This document shows positions 42,970 through 54,784 of a stretch of 64,000 nucleotides of DNA, piece by piece (position 1 is the stretch's first letter; each line of letters begins with the position of its first letter). The DNA lies in assembly GCF_014839805.1 (NCBI RefSeq), contig NC_051118.1, forward strand, positions 8,114,391 through 8,178,390, in the 5' to 3' direction. The notes beneath the pieces were generated by a model. It did no database searches and was not told the DNA's origin. It was given only the letters and a program-made list of their open reading frames with translations. Source of the stretch: Manduca sexta (lineage: Eukaryota > Arthropoda > Insecta > Lepidoptera > Sphingidae). The translations under genes were made by a program, and so were the position numbers.

Positions 42970-43103
42970 TATATAAGTCCCGCCTTTTATTTTCCCAGAA
43001 TGAGATGCAGCCTATATTTTAAAATATACCATTAAAAAACCATTGATGAATATTGCATTATTCGATGCATTTTTTTTCGTGATGCGTGTACAAATATATA
43101 GTA

Positions 43104-43352
43104 CTAGCTTTTGGTAGCAGCTTCGCCCACGTGAAGAAGTTGTCCGAATGTTTTTCTGACTTACTTGATATGTATCGTTATATTATGACCAAATTACACA
43201 AAATCATTATAACTTGTAGCCTATATGTTATTCTGATGTATAACCTATATAACTGTAAAGTTTCATCCAAATCCGTTCAGTAATTTTATCATGAAAGACG
43301 AACAAACATACATCCATCCTCACAAACTTTCGCATTTATAATATTAGTAGGA
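43104..43352 (-). mobile_element. HEL-3-related Helitron-like copy
   Basis: Minus strand: A|TCCTACTAATATTATAAATG to ggcgaagctgctaccaaaag, CTAG, T. The start phrase is a very common insect Helitron-type 5' end. Confidence 0.65.
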
Positions 43353-43692
43353 TTCAAGAGTAATGTAGTCACTCACGCGGACCACTATATATTTTACACG
43401 TTTTAAATCGCTATAGCAATATCCCACCACAAGCAGACTTAAATTTGCCCTCTACAGAATTGTCAGTTGCCCCAACTTTGCCATAAAGATGGCGGCGTTA
43501 AAATTCGGGTGTGTTTTAAGAGAGTCATCTCCATAACTTGCACAGTAAAAGTGTGTTTAAAAATCCACAAACCCAACGCATTATACCCGTTTTAGTGTTA
43601 CCCGAGCCGTCTAATTCGTATGAGCGTTGTATACAAAGTAGCGGATTAGGTTTTTCTGTAAAGGACTAAACAAAAGGAAAATATGTTTATTT
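43353..43692. other. Unassigned DNA
   Basis: No exon or shared repeat; aagatggcggcgttaaaatt is noted but has no partner. Confidence 0.35.
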
Positions 43693-43765
43693 CTGACATG
43701 TATTAAAACAGCGATAAAATAGTTTAATTTAAATATCTAACATTCGCGTAAACTTAAGGAATCAT
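43693..43765 (+). mobile_element. TIR-1 right-end fragment
   Basis: tatctaacattcgcgtaaac and aacagcgataaaatag. Confidence 0.55.
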
Positions 43766-44005
43766 TTCTGAAATGTAATAAGTGAAAATAATAAAAACAG
43801 ATAATAATTTTGAATTAAAATTGTCACAAAACGGCTGACTGAACGGCTAACTCAGCCTATGCTGGCAGTAAAATTGCCTGAAATCTGGCTGCTTTTCTAT
43901 TAGGCCGCTTACTGAAATCCCGGCTACCAATACACTAGAATTTGAGATTTTAGCACCATAGTTTTTATACATGCATGATTTAACTTAATCTCGGGACAGT
44001 TTATT

Positions 44006-44241
44006 TGCTGGTGGTAGGATACATTTTATATCCACCCGTATATCAACCACCGTAATCAAAGTATGAAAACCCGCCATAGTGGTGTACGTAATGGTGCCGA
44101 GTTCGGGGATCAGCCTGTGTATATCTGGTTCTAACAGGCCGGCATATTGTGTCTGTCTAAGCTTAATCATCTCTCATCAGTCAACATTCTATAGAACCTC
44201 ACCTTACCTAGCATCAGGTGCAGTAGAGTGATATTACCATG
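44006..44241 (-). repeat. REP-1 copy
   Basis: gctggtggtaggatacattt, acccgccatagtggtgtacg and aggccggcatattgtgtctg. Confidence 0.7.
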
Positions 44242-45251
44242 CTTGTGTAAGAAAATAATGTACAAAATCAAACGTAGACATCTGATCCATAATAGAATAT
44301 AGAAAAAAAAAGCGAAAACAGCATCAAAATTCATTATAAAATTATGTAGAAATTCCTGTAAAATATGGCGATAAACAAAAGTGAGTGCGCAATAGAGATA
44401 TCTCTCTATCTCTTTCTTATAATCGCATTACGTACTCACAATAAATAATTATAACTAATCACATTCACCACCACATGTTATAACATAAGATATTGTTATG
44501 TTTTATCACTTCTTATTATGTTTTATCCTTTTTTGCCTGTTTTAAGTTTCTACTTATATATCTAAATAATATTAATAACAAATATTATTATTTGCCGCTG
44601 CACTAATATATAAATTTGCATGCTGTGGTCTCCTATAATTGAAGAGGCACGTCACATTGCTAATTGTACAAATGCTACGACATTGTATTTATTATATGCC
44701 GTGTATACTTCGTTGGAGGTCCTTAAATAAATAAATTACAACCTTACAACTACTTGACATGACCGGTGACGACACGCCTGTCTACACGCATTTCATTTCT
44801 ATTTTTGTCAGGTTCCATTTCCAACATGTTTAAAACTTATTTATTTTTCGCGGCTTCTAAATGGAATGTCTGACAAAAAACCGAGTCAATATATACAGCC
44901 TACCGCAAGGTTATTCGCACTAAATAATAGACTATATTTTACTTTTCTCATATAGAATTTTATTCTGAAGTAAATTGTAATTTGATTTAATTATAATTCT
45001 TTATTCGCTATGATTTTACATTGGAAAACAATAATAAAGAGATGTAATACAGTCAACTATTGTATTTAGTTCGAGAACCCTTGCTGGCTGTATAGTTTAC
45101 CTTGATTTTCTGTGAGATATTAACACTCCTTTGGATTCTTCCAATTTTAACTAATATATCTACAGTGAAACGACCATTTTGGGTTCAATCTCTTTCGTTA
45201 TCGATTTTATTTACTTTTAACACATCATATTCTTTATTGTCACTTTATCTA
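44242..45251. other. Unassigned AT-rich DNA, 1 kb
   Basis: A short hairpin, gagatatctctctatctc, at 44395-44412; otherwise no repeat partner or exon recognised. Confidence 0.4.
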
Positions 45252-45345
45252 ACATCATCATCAGCCGCAAGATGTCCACTGCTGAACATAGGCCTCCCTC
45301 AAAGATTTCACGATCGACCTATTGGGAGCGGCCCGCATCTATACT
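45252..45345 (-). pseudogene. RTE-like 3' fragment
   Basis: Same segment as 1303-1412: ccactgctgaacataggcct on the plus strand next to catcatcatcagccg. Confidence 0.6.
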
Positions 45346-45360
45346 ATATATATCACTTTA

Positions 45361-45535
45361 TCTATACTAATATATAAAGCTAAAGAGTTTATTATTTGAA
45401 CGCGCTAATCTTTGAAACTACAAAACCGATTTTGAAATTGATTTCACTAATATGAAGCTACATTACTGCGTGCTAAAGGCTACTCTTTATCTCGGGGAAA
45501 TACAAAGCGGGACTTTAATCCCGGAAAAAATCTTT
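45361..45535 (+). mobile_element. HEL-3 copy, 3' truncated
   Basis: A|TCTATACTAATATATAAAGC, then gaacgcgctaatctttga and ggactttaatcccggaaaa. Confidence 0.6.
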
Positions 45536-46218
45536 ACAATTATATCATATCTGTAGACATCTCACACTGAACACATAAACACATAACCTGCGAGTGACGT
45601 ATCAAATAGCAGAACCTCGCCTTCCTCCGCCACCTTTATGTTAACACACAATAAACAATCATTTGTAAAGCAAATTAGATGTTTTTTTTTTTTAATAAAA
45701 AATAACAACAATCCTAGATCAACTGCCTCTACTATAACCATGGGCGCCGCCAAGATTAGTTTTTAGAAGGTGCATCTGCACCTACGCACTGCACTACATA
45801 AAATCAGTAGAAAAAAAAACAAATTAAAATCGCGCGGATTTTTCAAAATGCTTTCTCATAAAAACCTCTGTGGTCGATATTTTCCATTGTTTCAGATTTA
45901 TTCAGTGACATATTTAAGGTATGGCAGCTGTGGTTACATTACAGGGGCCCGGAGGAGAGTTGGGAGGGAATTTGGAGGAAGGAAGAGTGAGACTAGACTA
46001 GACTAACTTAGGACTCGCGAACATTTCGCGAGCCCTAAGTCTCAATGTGTGTCAACCAAGAAGTATACAGTATAACACTGAACTGTACTCCGGACCGCGC
46101 AAATGTCCGCCGAGAATGGTCGTACATTCAGGGTGGAGAGAGCGTGCCCAAGAATTGTCTCAGAGGGGGCTGTATTTGGGTTTCCGAACCCTGGCTTAAG
46201 TCACAGCTTATATTATAG
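45536..46218. other. Unassigned DNA
   Basis: Contains gaccatgggcgccgccaaga-like repeat flavour at about 45738 and a small hairpin, ttaggactcgcgaac/tttcgcgagccctaa, at 46009-46039. No exon supported. Confidence 0.35.
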
Positions 46219-46513
46219 GGCGGAAGTAAACATACATACATACATAACATCACGCATTTTATCCCCGAAGGGGTATGCAGAGGCGCAACTAGGGCACCCA
46301 CTTTTCGCCAAGTATGTTCCGTCCCATGATGTGATAGGGGGCGAGCCTAACGCCATATCGGGCACAAATTCCAGACTCCGGGCTGATACTGAGCAGAAAA
46401 ACCCAAATATCACTTTGCCCGACCCGGGATTCGAACCCAGGACCTCAGAGTGCTATTGTACCGGACATGCAATACAACTACGCCACCGAGGCAGTCAAGA
46501 AGGCGGAAGTAAA
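46219..46513 (-). mobile_element. SINE-B copy, full length
   Basis: The body 46231-46501 has (catac)n at its tail. The 12-base target duplication GGCGGAAGTAAA is at 46219-46230 and 46502-46513. Confidence 0.88.
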
Positions 46514-46798
46514 AATGTTACTAAATCCGATCTGGTCAATCAATTTTTGGCTTTCTTGACTTGTGAACGTGAACCAGTCAGGTTAATACTTACGTAATTG
46601 TTAGGGAAATATACATATTGTAACAAAATTCCCTTAAATCTCGAAAGGGGGTTCCACCCATCAAAACGAATATCTCTTAATATGGGACCTACTTCCAACC
46701 CGTGAAATAAAAAACTCGCTGCTCCATATATTTTGATGGAGTAGTTATGTATAATTTAGTTGATTATTAAGGAAGGGCAGTAGTATTTAAGGTACAGG

Positions 46799-46856
46799 TA
46801 GGGCCGTAGCTAGGAGGGGGCATTGCCCTATAATGCCCCCCCTAGCTACGGCCCTG
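46799..46856. mobile_element. TIR-only hairpin remnant
   Basis: agggccgtagctaggagggg at left pairs with ccccctagctacggccct at right around an 8-10 base loop. It looks like two transposon ends brought together by loss of the whole interior. Confidence 0.75.
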
Positions 46857-47295
46857 CGTGCACCTACTTGCACCCTCTTCCCGGCGCCCATGGCTATAAC
46901 TACCGCATCATCAATAAGTTCTTTCTCAAATCCCCTTATCCTCAAGACTGCGCGCAGCATGACGACACCCACTTTATTGGCAGTAACGTTTACTGCTGTT
47001 TACGAGTATTTGCGAATTCGTAAACCGATCGTAAAATATCGTATGGACTTACTGGTTACGTTTTGGATTTTATCTACAATTCATGTTTGATAAAAAAGCG
47101 GGGATGGCCTCGTTGGAGACGATTGTCTGGTTGTACATTGAAGTTGTGCATTTGAAACCAACGGCTAACCGCCATTTTCAAAACGATCGCGATTTCAAAA
47201 ATGGACCAATCAGAGCAAATTATTTTTGACAGGCGTACAAATGAGTTATTTTGATAGGTCCATTCTCGGAAGTGGATTGAAGATTGAGATCGTTT
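46857..47295. other. Unassigned DNA
   Basis: 46857-47010 is GC-richer than its surroundings but has no convincing frame or splice sites. The segment 47150-47280 (aaaatggaccaatcagagca) looks repeat-like with no partner here. Confidence 0.3.
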
Positions 47296-47652
47296 ATTGA
47301 AATCTGTAATATAATAATATCAGCCCTGTATTATGTACTGTCCCACTGCTAGGCACGGGCCTCCTGTACTACTGAGAGGGATTAGGCTTTAGTCCACCAC
47401 GCTGGCCTAGTGCGGATTAGTAGACTTCACACACCTTCGAAAATTCCTATAGAGAATTTCTCAAGTACGCAGGTTTCCTCACCATGTTTTCCTTCACCGT
47501 TAAAGCAGGCGATAATTCACAAAGAATACATGCATATTTTTTTAGAAAAGTCAGAAGTGTGTGCTCTTGGGATCTGAACCTGCGGATATCCGTCTCGGCG
47601 GTCCGTTTCACACCCAACTAGGCTATCGCCGCTATTTCATTGAAATCTGTAA
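47296..47652 (-). mobile_element. SINE-A copy, full length
   Basis: The body is 47310-47638. The 14-base target duplication ATTGAAATCTGTAA is at 47296-47309 and 47639-47652. Confidence 0.88.
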
Positions 47653-47692
47653 AACGACTAAATTATCCATCAACCCCCGTTACTTATATAAG

Positions 47693-47772
47693 TTGATTTT
47701 GCCCGACCCGTGTATCGAACCCAAGACCTCAGCTCTGCAGTCGCGTACAACAACGCTACCAATACACCAATG
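47693..47772 (-). mobile_element. SINE-B head fragment
   Basis: tgcccgacccgtgtatcgaa and aagacctcagctctgcagtc are the box B side of a SINE-B head. Confidence 0.55.
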
Positions 47773-47849
47773 GCGAAGGGTGAAATATTTCAAAAGTTAA
47801 CCCGTGGCAAAAAAATTGTCTTAGTTAACATATCATGGCCAATTAAATT

Positions 47850-48130
47850 TATATATATAATAATGAATCCCTATTTCCCTTGGTCACGCCATCACGCGTG
47901 AACGGCTGGACCGATTTCACTATTTTCTTTTTTGTTGTGTTTGTAATTGTCATTAGAAGGTTCTTATGAAAGAAAAAAATAAAAAAATTGCGCGGAAAAT
48001 TTGAAAATTTAAGAAAACTTAACGACAATATTAATTTTACATATCTGTCAGTGGTTTGAAATAACTGTCAGCGATCGATAGAATGCACGCGTGCAAACAT
48101 AGTTAGGGCAACGTCTGCCGGGTCAGCTAG
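47850..48130 (+). mobile_element. HEL-1 copy
   Basis: tgaatccctatttcccttgg to gccgggtcagCTAG|T. The 5' TC end is mutated. Confidence 0.7.
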
Positions 48131-48298
48131 TCATTTAATAAAAATAAACTCAGGGGCTATTAAACAACTAATGTATATAGTACTAATTTTGTTACAATTT
48201 ATTTGGGAGTGTAGATTAGAGTGACTTTTATATTTCGGCTAAAACATTTATGTGGCGAATATCATTCACTCGGAAATTTTAAAACATGCCCTTGACTA

Positions 48299-48905
48299 TC
48301 TATACAATATATTATAGAACCTAATCCCCAAAAGCTATCTGTTTGTATGTGATCGATTTTCTCAAAATCTACTGAACGGATTTTTGTGCGGTTTTCACTA
48401 AAGGATAGTGCAATTCTTGAGGAAGGTTTAGATTAATAGTACATAACGGTATTATGTAAATTGACTGAAATATAACAATATAAAAAAAGCGGTGATAGCC
48501 TCGTTGGTTGTGGCACGGATTATCGAGACGAATGTCCGCAGGTCTAAATCCCAAAGGCACACACCTCTGACTTTTCTAAAAATAAATAATGTGTGTATTC
48601 TTTGTGAATTATCGCTTGCTTTAACGGTGAAGGAAAATATGGTGAGAAACCTTCATACTTGAGAAATTCTCTATAGGAATTTTCGAGGATGTGTGAAGTC
48701 TACCAATCCGCACTAGGCCAGCGTGGAGGACTAAGGCCTAATCCCTCTCAGTAGTACAGGAGGCCCGTGCCCAACAGTGGGACAGTATATAATACAGGGC
48801 TGATATTATTATTATAACAATTACTGTTGAAGAGGTCGCTTAGTTGTGTTGTTGAAAAACTTTGTGACATGATTTCTACGCGAGCGATGCTGCAGACACA
48901 GCTAG
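48299..48905 (+). mobile_element. HEL-4 copy interrupted by SINE-A
   Basis: A|TCTATACAATATATTATAG at left and agacacagCTAG|T at right. The middle 48480-48812 is a SINE-A. Confidence 0.65.
48471..48821 (+). mobile_element. SINE-A copy nested in HEL-4
   Basis: The head agcggtgatagcctcgttgg and full tail lie between TATAACAAT duplications at 48471-48479 and 48813-48821. The related HEL-4 copy at 38.95 kb shows the unoccupied site. Confidence 0.85.
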
Positions 48906-49179
48906 TAATAAATAAAGACTTTGTTATTTTTAAACTCTTCAACGATTATTGTTTATTACACTTGACATATTCAATTTAGAGAGACAACCCATGGAATAAA
49001 TGATATGTCATCTGCATACATTTGCAACAGTGGAGTTGTTGTTGGCTAGGGATGTGTTTTGAATATTGTTAATATTATTTTATATTGACTGTTTTACAGT
49101 GGCGAGTCGTCTGTACAACCTGATTCCTACCGGCTTCCCTTTTAGGTTTACTTACTTTTGTCTTACATTTTATTTTCTA

Positions 49180-49430
49180 CTAGCTAACCCGACAGACGTT
49201 GTCCCGTCTTAACTATGAATTTGCAGCGCGCATTCTGTCAATCGTTGACGATTATTTCAAACCACTGACAGTTATGTAAAATTAATATTGTCGTTAAGTT
49301 TTCTTTCATAAGAATCTTCTCTTGACAATAACAAACACAACAACAAAAAAAATAGTGAAATCGGTCCAGCCGTTCACGCATGATGGCGTGACCAAGGGAA
49401 ATCGGGATTCATTTTTATAAATATTATAGA
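49180..49430 (-). mobile_element. HEL-1 copy
   Basis: Minus strand: A|TCTATAATATTTATAAAAAT to gtcgggttagCTAG|T with the agacg/cgtct hairpin. Confidence 0.75.
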
Positions 49431-50489
49431 TAGCTTTTGTCAGGAAGTTTTACCGAAATAAAAGTCCTACTTTATAATTTCCGTGATAAAAAGTAACTTA
49501 TTTCCTTCCCAGGGTCGCCAACCATCTCCACTACAAATTTCATTGATAATAATTACATTAATAATAACCTGCGGAGGCTTGGGTCTTGATCTCCGCCATC
49601 GGAGGGCCATTCATTTTTTTTATATTTTATGCATTGTTTTTTAATAAAGAATATAAATATAAAAATGTCAAAAATGCATTTAAAATAAGTTATATTTATG
49701 TATAATTACAATTAAACAGTATTCAGTTTTTATTAACTTTTATTACCTTCGGGATCTAACACGAACTTGTCTTATTTATTTGTTAAAGAAACAAGTCACA
49801 AAACATACATCGATACATGATTAATACAAAGTTTCAAACAAAAAGCTAAATGTTTCAATTACGAGTCGTCACAGCATACACATTATACAAAATGAGTGAA
49901 AGGATAAGACAGGGTAAGAGAATAATTATAATTACAATAACAGAACAACATTTTTCTCAATCCATTAATATAATTTTTCATCGATACCGATCGAAACATT
50001 CTAGAACCTTCAATATCTAATGGATGTAAGCTTTATGTAAAACATTCCTTTGCCACGGACATAAAATAGAAAATTCTTGCAAAATGTCAACTCTGAGTCC
50101 ATAAAACATGCCATATCTGCTGACCCCTATAAATATTGAGATAGGGATGAAGGTAACTGCGTACATAAAAATTTGACATCGGGTTTTAAGCAATTTCTTA
50201 AGGTATGTATGTTTAGTATTGAATAAATAGTTTGTGAGAGATACGTAAATATTATTTTGTGTATTTTTGTAATCGTGCAACAGTATAATTCCAATTTAAA
50301 AGATCTTAGCCAGTATAGTTACGAGACATTTTAAGACTTCAAATAAGTTTATATTTGTCTAGACGTTTCTGTCACACTTCAAAACACAGCTTATTCCGCG
50401 TACATAATATATCCATCAAATATTAATTTATAAAAAAAATCTTGTAGAATATAAATAGATATTGTAACTTTGAATTTAGGATGCCCAAC
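49431..50489. other. Unassigned AT-rich DNA, about 1 kb
   Basis: 49440-49560 has weak HEL-3 phrases (gaaataaaagtcctacttta, ccaaccatctccactacaaa). The rest shows no gene or partner. Confidence 0.4.
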
Positions 50490-50785
50490 TCCTCTGCCGG
50501 ACTGCCGGTACAGATGTCCACAGGTTCAAACCCAAGGGCACACACCTCTGACTTTTCTAAAATGATGTGTGTATTCTTTGTGAATTATCGCTTGCTTTAA
50601 CAGTGAAGGAAAATATGGTGAGAAACCTTCATACTTGAGAAATTCTCTATAGGAATTTTCGAGGGTGTGTGAAGTCTAGCAATCCGCACTAGGCCAGCGT
50701 GGACTAAGGCCTAATCCCTATCAGTAGTAAAGGAGGCCCGTGCCCAGCAGTGGGCAAGTATATAATACAGGACTGATATTACATT
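50490..50785 (+). mobile_element. SINE-A copy, head slightly truncated
   Basis: Starts within the head at ggactgccggtacagatgtc, box B caggttcaaacccaag, tail cagggct-like aggactgatattacattatt. Confidence 0.75.
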
Positions 50786-51090
50786 ATTATAACTACTCAT
50801 TCCCCATGACCATGAAGGCTATAAAGTCTTCAAGTAAATGTTATTCGCCGGTTGTCGTTAAAATACATCTTTTTCATACGAATATATTTTATTCGATAAG
50901 TAATCTCACAACATATCGAGATATTGACGTACGCAAATTGGATTTTACGTATATGTTTATTTGTGTATATATTATATTATTATTATGGTTTCGGAAAATG
51001 ATCCCTATACCTGAAGGTAAGCGGAATAGTGTCCGGACAGTATCGCTTGCCGAAATATTTCACAGTTTAGAAATGTTGAGTGTATATAAA

Positions 51091-51335
51091 AATATATACA
51101 GGGTGTCCCAGAAAGTAGTGTCAAGCGAGCACCCCTTGAGGTATCCGAATCACCCCCACATATGTTTCACGATTTTTCATAGTTTTCGAGTTATGAATAT
51201 TTTTCTGAATTTTTGAGAATTTTCGATTTGACCGGTTAATTGTTTTCTTTTTAAAAAAGTAGAAAGAAGACTTATTCTATCTTCTATCTCTGGACCTCCG
51301 CTTGACACTACTTTCTGGGACACCCTGTATATATT
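51091..51335. mobile_element. 245-bp MITE with 37-bp perfect TIRs
   Basis: The left end tatacagggtgtcccagaaa continues to 51127 and is exactly mirrored from 51299 to 51335. The flanks are TATA-like. No coding capacity; the interior is AT-rich (gttttcgagttatgaat). The end sequence is a common insect DNA-transposon terminus. Confidence 0.88.
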
Positions 51336-51477
51336 TGATATTATATGTTTAATTACTATAGTATTAAGTAGTGTATTAGTTAATAGTTACTATAGTTAAT
51401 AGAGACAATATTGTATTAGGTTTAAGATACCTGTAAGGATATTGTTCAAATGATGATGATAAATAAATAAATAAAAT

Positions 51478-51562
51478 TATTACCTCTCGCCAGTCGAAAC
51501 CAATTTGCCTATGAAACCGAATTATACACAGGCTGAGTTCTATGGCGAGTTTTATATCTTGT
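51478..51562 (+). repeat. REP-1 fragment
   Basis: attacctctcgccagtcgaa and tatacacaggctgagttcta. Confidence 0.5.
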
Positions 51563-51905
51563 GGTTGATGATTTCTTATGTTTACGCAAATGTAAGTCAA
51601 AAATAAAACTATTTACAGATTTTGTCGCGGTTATTTATATTATTATTTTCTCCTGACGTTTCGAAGCAGTCTTCATGGTCAAGGGGCGGACTGAGGTGTT
51701 GCTCATCCACAAATGAAAGTTATAAACATACTAACTACATCTTACAATCATAATATTTTTTCATTAGAGAAGATAGAGAAGCTTGCACAGGCCTGGGATC
51801 CAATTCTACATTTAATTGAACCCAAAAGACTGGCTGCCAGCCTTCAAGACACTGTGAGCTCATGCTGCGTAGATCGGATCGTCAAGCTAAAATATTATAA
51901 AAATA
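51563..51905 (+). mobile_element. TIR-1 copy, left arm plus centre
   Basis: tttcttatgtttacgcaaat, ttttctcctgacgtttcgaa, then gagctcatgctgcgtagatc. The right arm is absent. Confidence 0.65.
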
Positions 51906-52240
51906 ACTTAACCTGCTTAACCCTTCGGTGACAAATATATCACCTTATAAAGATGTTAACTACGCAAGTTCGCTGTTTTCTATATTTCCAAATGTATTAA
52001 ATGGCAACAGAATCCTAATCACCCATTTAAATGTTTGTTTGAAACTAGAATTCTCATATGACTAATGGAAACATAGAATCTAATTATTTGAAACTAAGCT
52101 GTCTTCGTATTTAATCTAATACGAATACAGTAACTTGATTAGGAAAATGATTACCTGCATGTTTGCTAAGATATTTAGTTGGTATTTGCTTAACTTGGGT
52201 CGTTCTGGAGGATCTTTGAAGGTCTTGTTCATAATATTTG
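51906..52240. other. Unassigned DNA
   Basis: No shared repeat or exon recognised. Confidence 0.35.
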
Positions 52241-52242
52241 AT

Positions 52243-52640
52243 TTATTTTATTGCTTTGACTGATGAGACGAGCTTGCCGTTCGCCTGATAGTAAACGATA
52301 CCATCGCCCATAAACAGTAAAAATACCATCCAACACCTTAAATTATAAATGACTTATTTTATTGCTTTGAATGATGAGACGAGCGTGCCCTTCGCCTGAT
52401 CGTAAACGATACGACTGCCCATAAACAGTAGAAACACCATCCAACACCTTGAATTACAAATTGGTGTTTGGTATTCCACTGCGCTCGCCATCCTCAGACA
52501 TGAGATGTTAAGTCTCATTACGTCCAGTAGTTACACTGGCTACAATGTCCTTCAAACTGGAACACAACAGTGGCTACACACTGCTGCTTGGCGGCCGAAT
52601 GGAGATTGCGGTGGTACCTACCTGACTTAAGAGTTTAAAG
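52243..52640 (-). repeat. REP-2 copy with duplicated 3' end
   Basis: The 3' portion (ttattgctttga.tgatgagacgagc to ccatccaacacctt) occurs twice in tandem (52243-52350 and 52355-52455). The second continues through the rest of the family to aatctccattcggccgccaa on the minus side. Confidence 0.7.
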
Positions 52641-52675
52641 TGCATATTTCGAGTGCTTCATCTCTTGGTATAGTT

Positions 52676-52825
52676 ATTTTATCCCATTGAGCCTGAGGAG
52701 AAGGAGAGATGATTACCCCTTGCCAATCCACACGATTGTGTCGTCCTAGAAACGATATACAGGCTGATTGCGAAACGCAGCATACGTGGGTCACTATGGC
52801 AGGTACTTTGTGTAAGGTGCTCGCT
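52676..52825 (+). repeat. REP-1 copy, partial
   Basis: gagagatgattaccccttgc and cgtgggtcactatggcaggt. Confidence 0.6.
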
Positions 52826-53149
52826 TTAAGGGCTTACACAAATATAATATGTCTGAAAAGACAAGTCGGATATTGATTAGGTATTTAAGAAAGGACGGAG
52901 AAAAGAAAAAAATTTTTTTGTCACAATATATAGCGACGTAAGCAAAAACAAATTACTTTAGTTCTATCTAAGAGTCTTTTTAGTCTGTTTTCTGCGTATT
53001 TAGGCCATAAATTGTAAAAAGTTTTAATCGAAAATCAGGTTACTTTTTTTTACAAAATATAACTAGAGTTTATAGCCCAGAGGGTGTTGTTAAGCGGTAA
53101 TTCGAAAAGACATTTTATTGGTAGTAGGTTTGTCATATGTGAGAGTCAG

Positions 53150-53382
53150 CTTGGGTAGGTACCACCGCAATGTCTATTTCTGCCGCCAAGCAGCAGTATG
53201 TAGTCACTGTTATGTTCCTGTTTGAAGAACATTCTAGCCAGTGTAACTACTGAACATAAAAAGACTTAACATCTCATGCCTCAGGATGGCGAGCGCAGAG
53301 GAATACCAAACAATACTTTGCAATTCAAGGTGTTGGATTGTGTGTCTACTTTTTATGTCTCGTCATTTAAAGCAATAAAAAA
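53150..53382 (+). repeat. REP-2 copy
   Basis: gcttgggtaggtaccaccgc to the terminal gcaataaaaaaac, close to full length with an internal deletion near 53355. Confidence 0.75.
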
Positions 53383-53945
53383 ACGTGTTAAGCTTACAAT
53401 CTGAGAGTTTAGACACGAATCTCAATACATCCAATACTAGTTTAATAAATACGCCTTCAATTACCAATGGAAATTTACCATCCAATTACCATAGCTTTGT
53501 GCGATCAAATTTCCAAAAATTGAGAACTTCTCGAATGCAAATTGTACCCACATCACACGTCCGTTACCGGACCTTGGGTTTAGGGCCTTTGTGAAATTCA
53601 AGTCGAGGGCCCATATTTTTAAAGAGTTAAATACGGTTGAGTAGGTTTTTATTACCATATTGTAGATTAGAGATTCAGAGAGAACTCAGCGTGCCTAAAA
53701 TAGAATGTTTAATCCGTCTAGGACATTGCCTTAAGTGGATCATGGAGGTAAATTCTATTTACCCTGGTTACCAGATAGTAGGTGAAAACTGAAAAAGTAA
53801 CAGATCGGTCTAAAATTTTGCCGAAGAAGGCCGCTGTGAGTTTTGCTGGGTATGCCGTTGTATACAGGGGTTAGGGAATCGGTCCAATGCTCGCTCGGAT
53901 GATGGTATAGTCCCAAGTGTACATGGTGGGCCGTAAATGAAACTA
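53383..53945. other. Unassigned DNA
   Basis: Overlapping short frames on both strands at 53385-53660 have no recognisable domain. I could not support an exon. Confidence 0.3.
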
Positions 53946-53949
53946 ACAT

Positions 53950-54050
53950 AACTTCGAAACGTCGGGAGAAAACTAAAACATTAAAACCGCGATAAATTCC
54001 GAAAAATTGTTTAATTTTAATGTCTAACATTCGCGTAAATATAAGAAATC
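53950..54050 (+). mobile_element. TIR-1 right arm
   Basis: cttcgaaacgtcgggagaaa to aacattcgcgtaaatataag, a clean solo arm. Confidence 0.65.
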
Positions 54051-54098
54051 AATGCTAACATAATTGTTTCACCCTCCAGTTATGGTAGCAATGAATGA

Positions 54099-54215
54099 AT
54101 GAATCCTTCCTAGCCGAATTTCAGCCATAGTGGCCAAACGAAACGGATATCAGCCAAGTACGCAGGAGATATAGTGCACAAGTGTGTGCGCAATACACTT
54201 GAACACTCTGTTTTT
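54099..54215 (-). mobile_element. SINE-C 3' fragment
   Basis: Minus-strand tgtattgcgcacacacttgt and tggctgaaattcggctagg match the end of the SINE-C copy at 40.9 kb. Confidence 0.6.
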
Positions 54216-54482
54216 GTCCCGCGAAAAAAATGCTTGTTTATAGTGGTTCCGTGATAATAAAATTGGCACAAACAAGGGCCATTAGAGTAATTATTAATAA
54301 TAATCACAATTATAATATTAACTGAAAGTTTATAACGGTAATTTTTTCAATTTTCGTTTAATAATCCAATATCATAGAACATTATTTCCTAATGACATCA
54401 ATGAGGTGGAATTAGTTCGGGAGCTACGACGACCTCGGTCTTTCTGGAGACTAATAAATAAAAAAATAATAAACAGTATTAA

Positions 54483-54784
54483 TCTATATATACAAAAGAA
54501 AGTTGTGTTAGTTACACTATTTATAACTCAGGAACGGATGAACCGATTTGGCTAAAAATTGGTAGGGAGAATGCTTAGAACCAGTAGACGGACATAGAAT
54601 ACTTTTTAACCTGTTCCCACGGGAACGGGACGCGACATAATATGTGGTATAACAAAACTAAATTTGGTATGGAAATACTTTAAGACCCTGGGAAGGTTAT
54701 AGGATACTATCCCGGGAAAATATATAGTGGGACTTTTATCCCGGAAAACTCCTTCACGCGGGCGAAGCCGCGAGCAAAAGCTAG
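54483..54784 (+). mobile_element. HEL-3-type Helitron-like copy, well preserved
   Basis: A|TCTATATATACAAAAGAAAG to the hairpin gcgggcgaagccgcgagc, then aaaagCTAG|T. 302 bases. Confidence 0.75.

Larger units (their letters stand above)
41628..43010 (-). mobile_element. HEL-3 fragment split by the maT element
   Basis: gcgtttccgcccgcgtataa and gttttcc lie left of 41662 and tataagtcccgcctttta lies right of 42971, forming one HEL-3 phrase when the transposon is ignored. Confidence 0.6.

Noticed and set aside
46103..46597. 164-residue protein with NPNITLPDPGFEPRTSE
   Set aside because: This peptide is the SINE-B head read through in one frame; the same peptide appears at 35654-36043 from another SINE-B copy.
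53385..53660. Possible exon on either strand
   Set aside because: Frames on both strands, no splice sites of quality and no recognisable domain.
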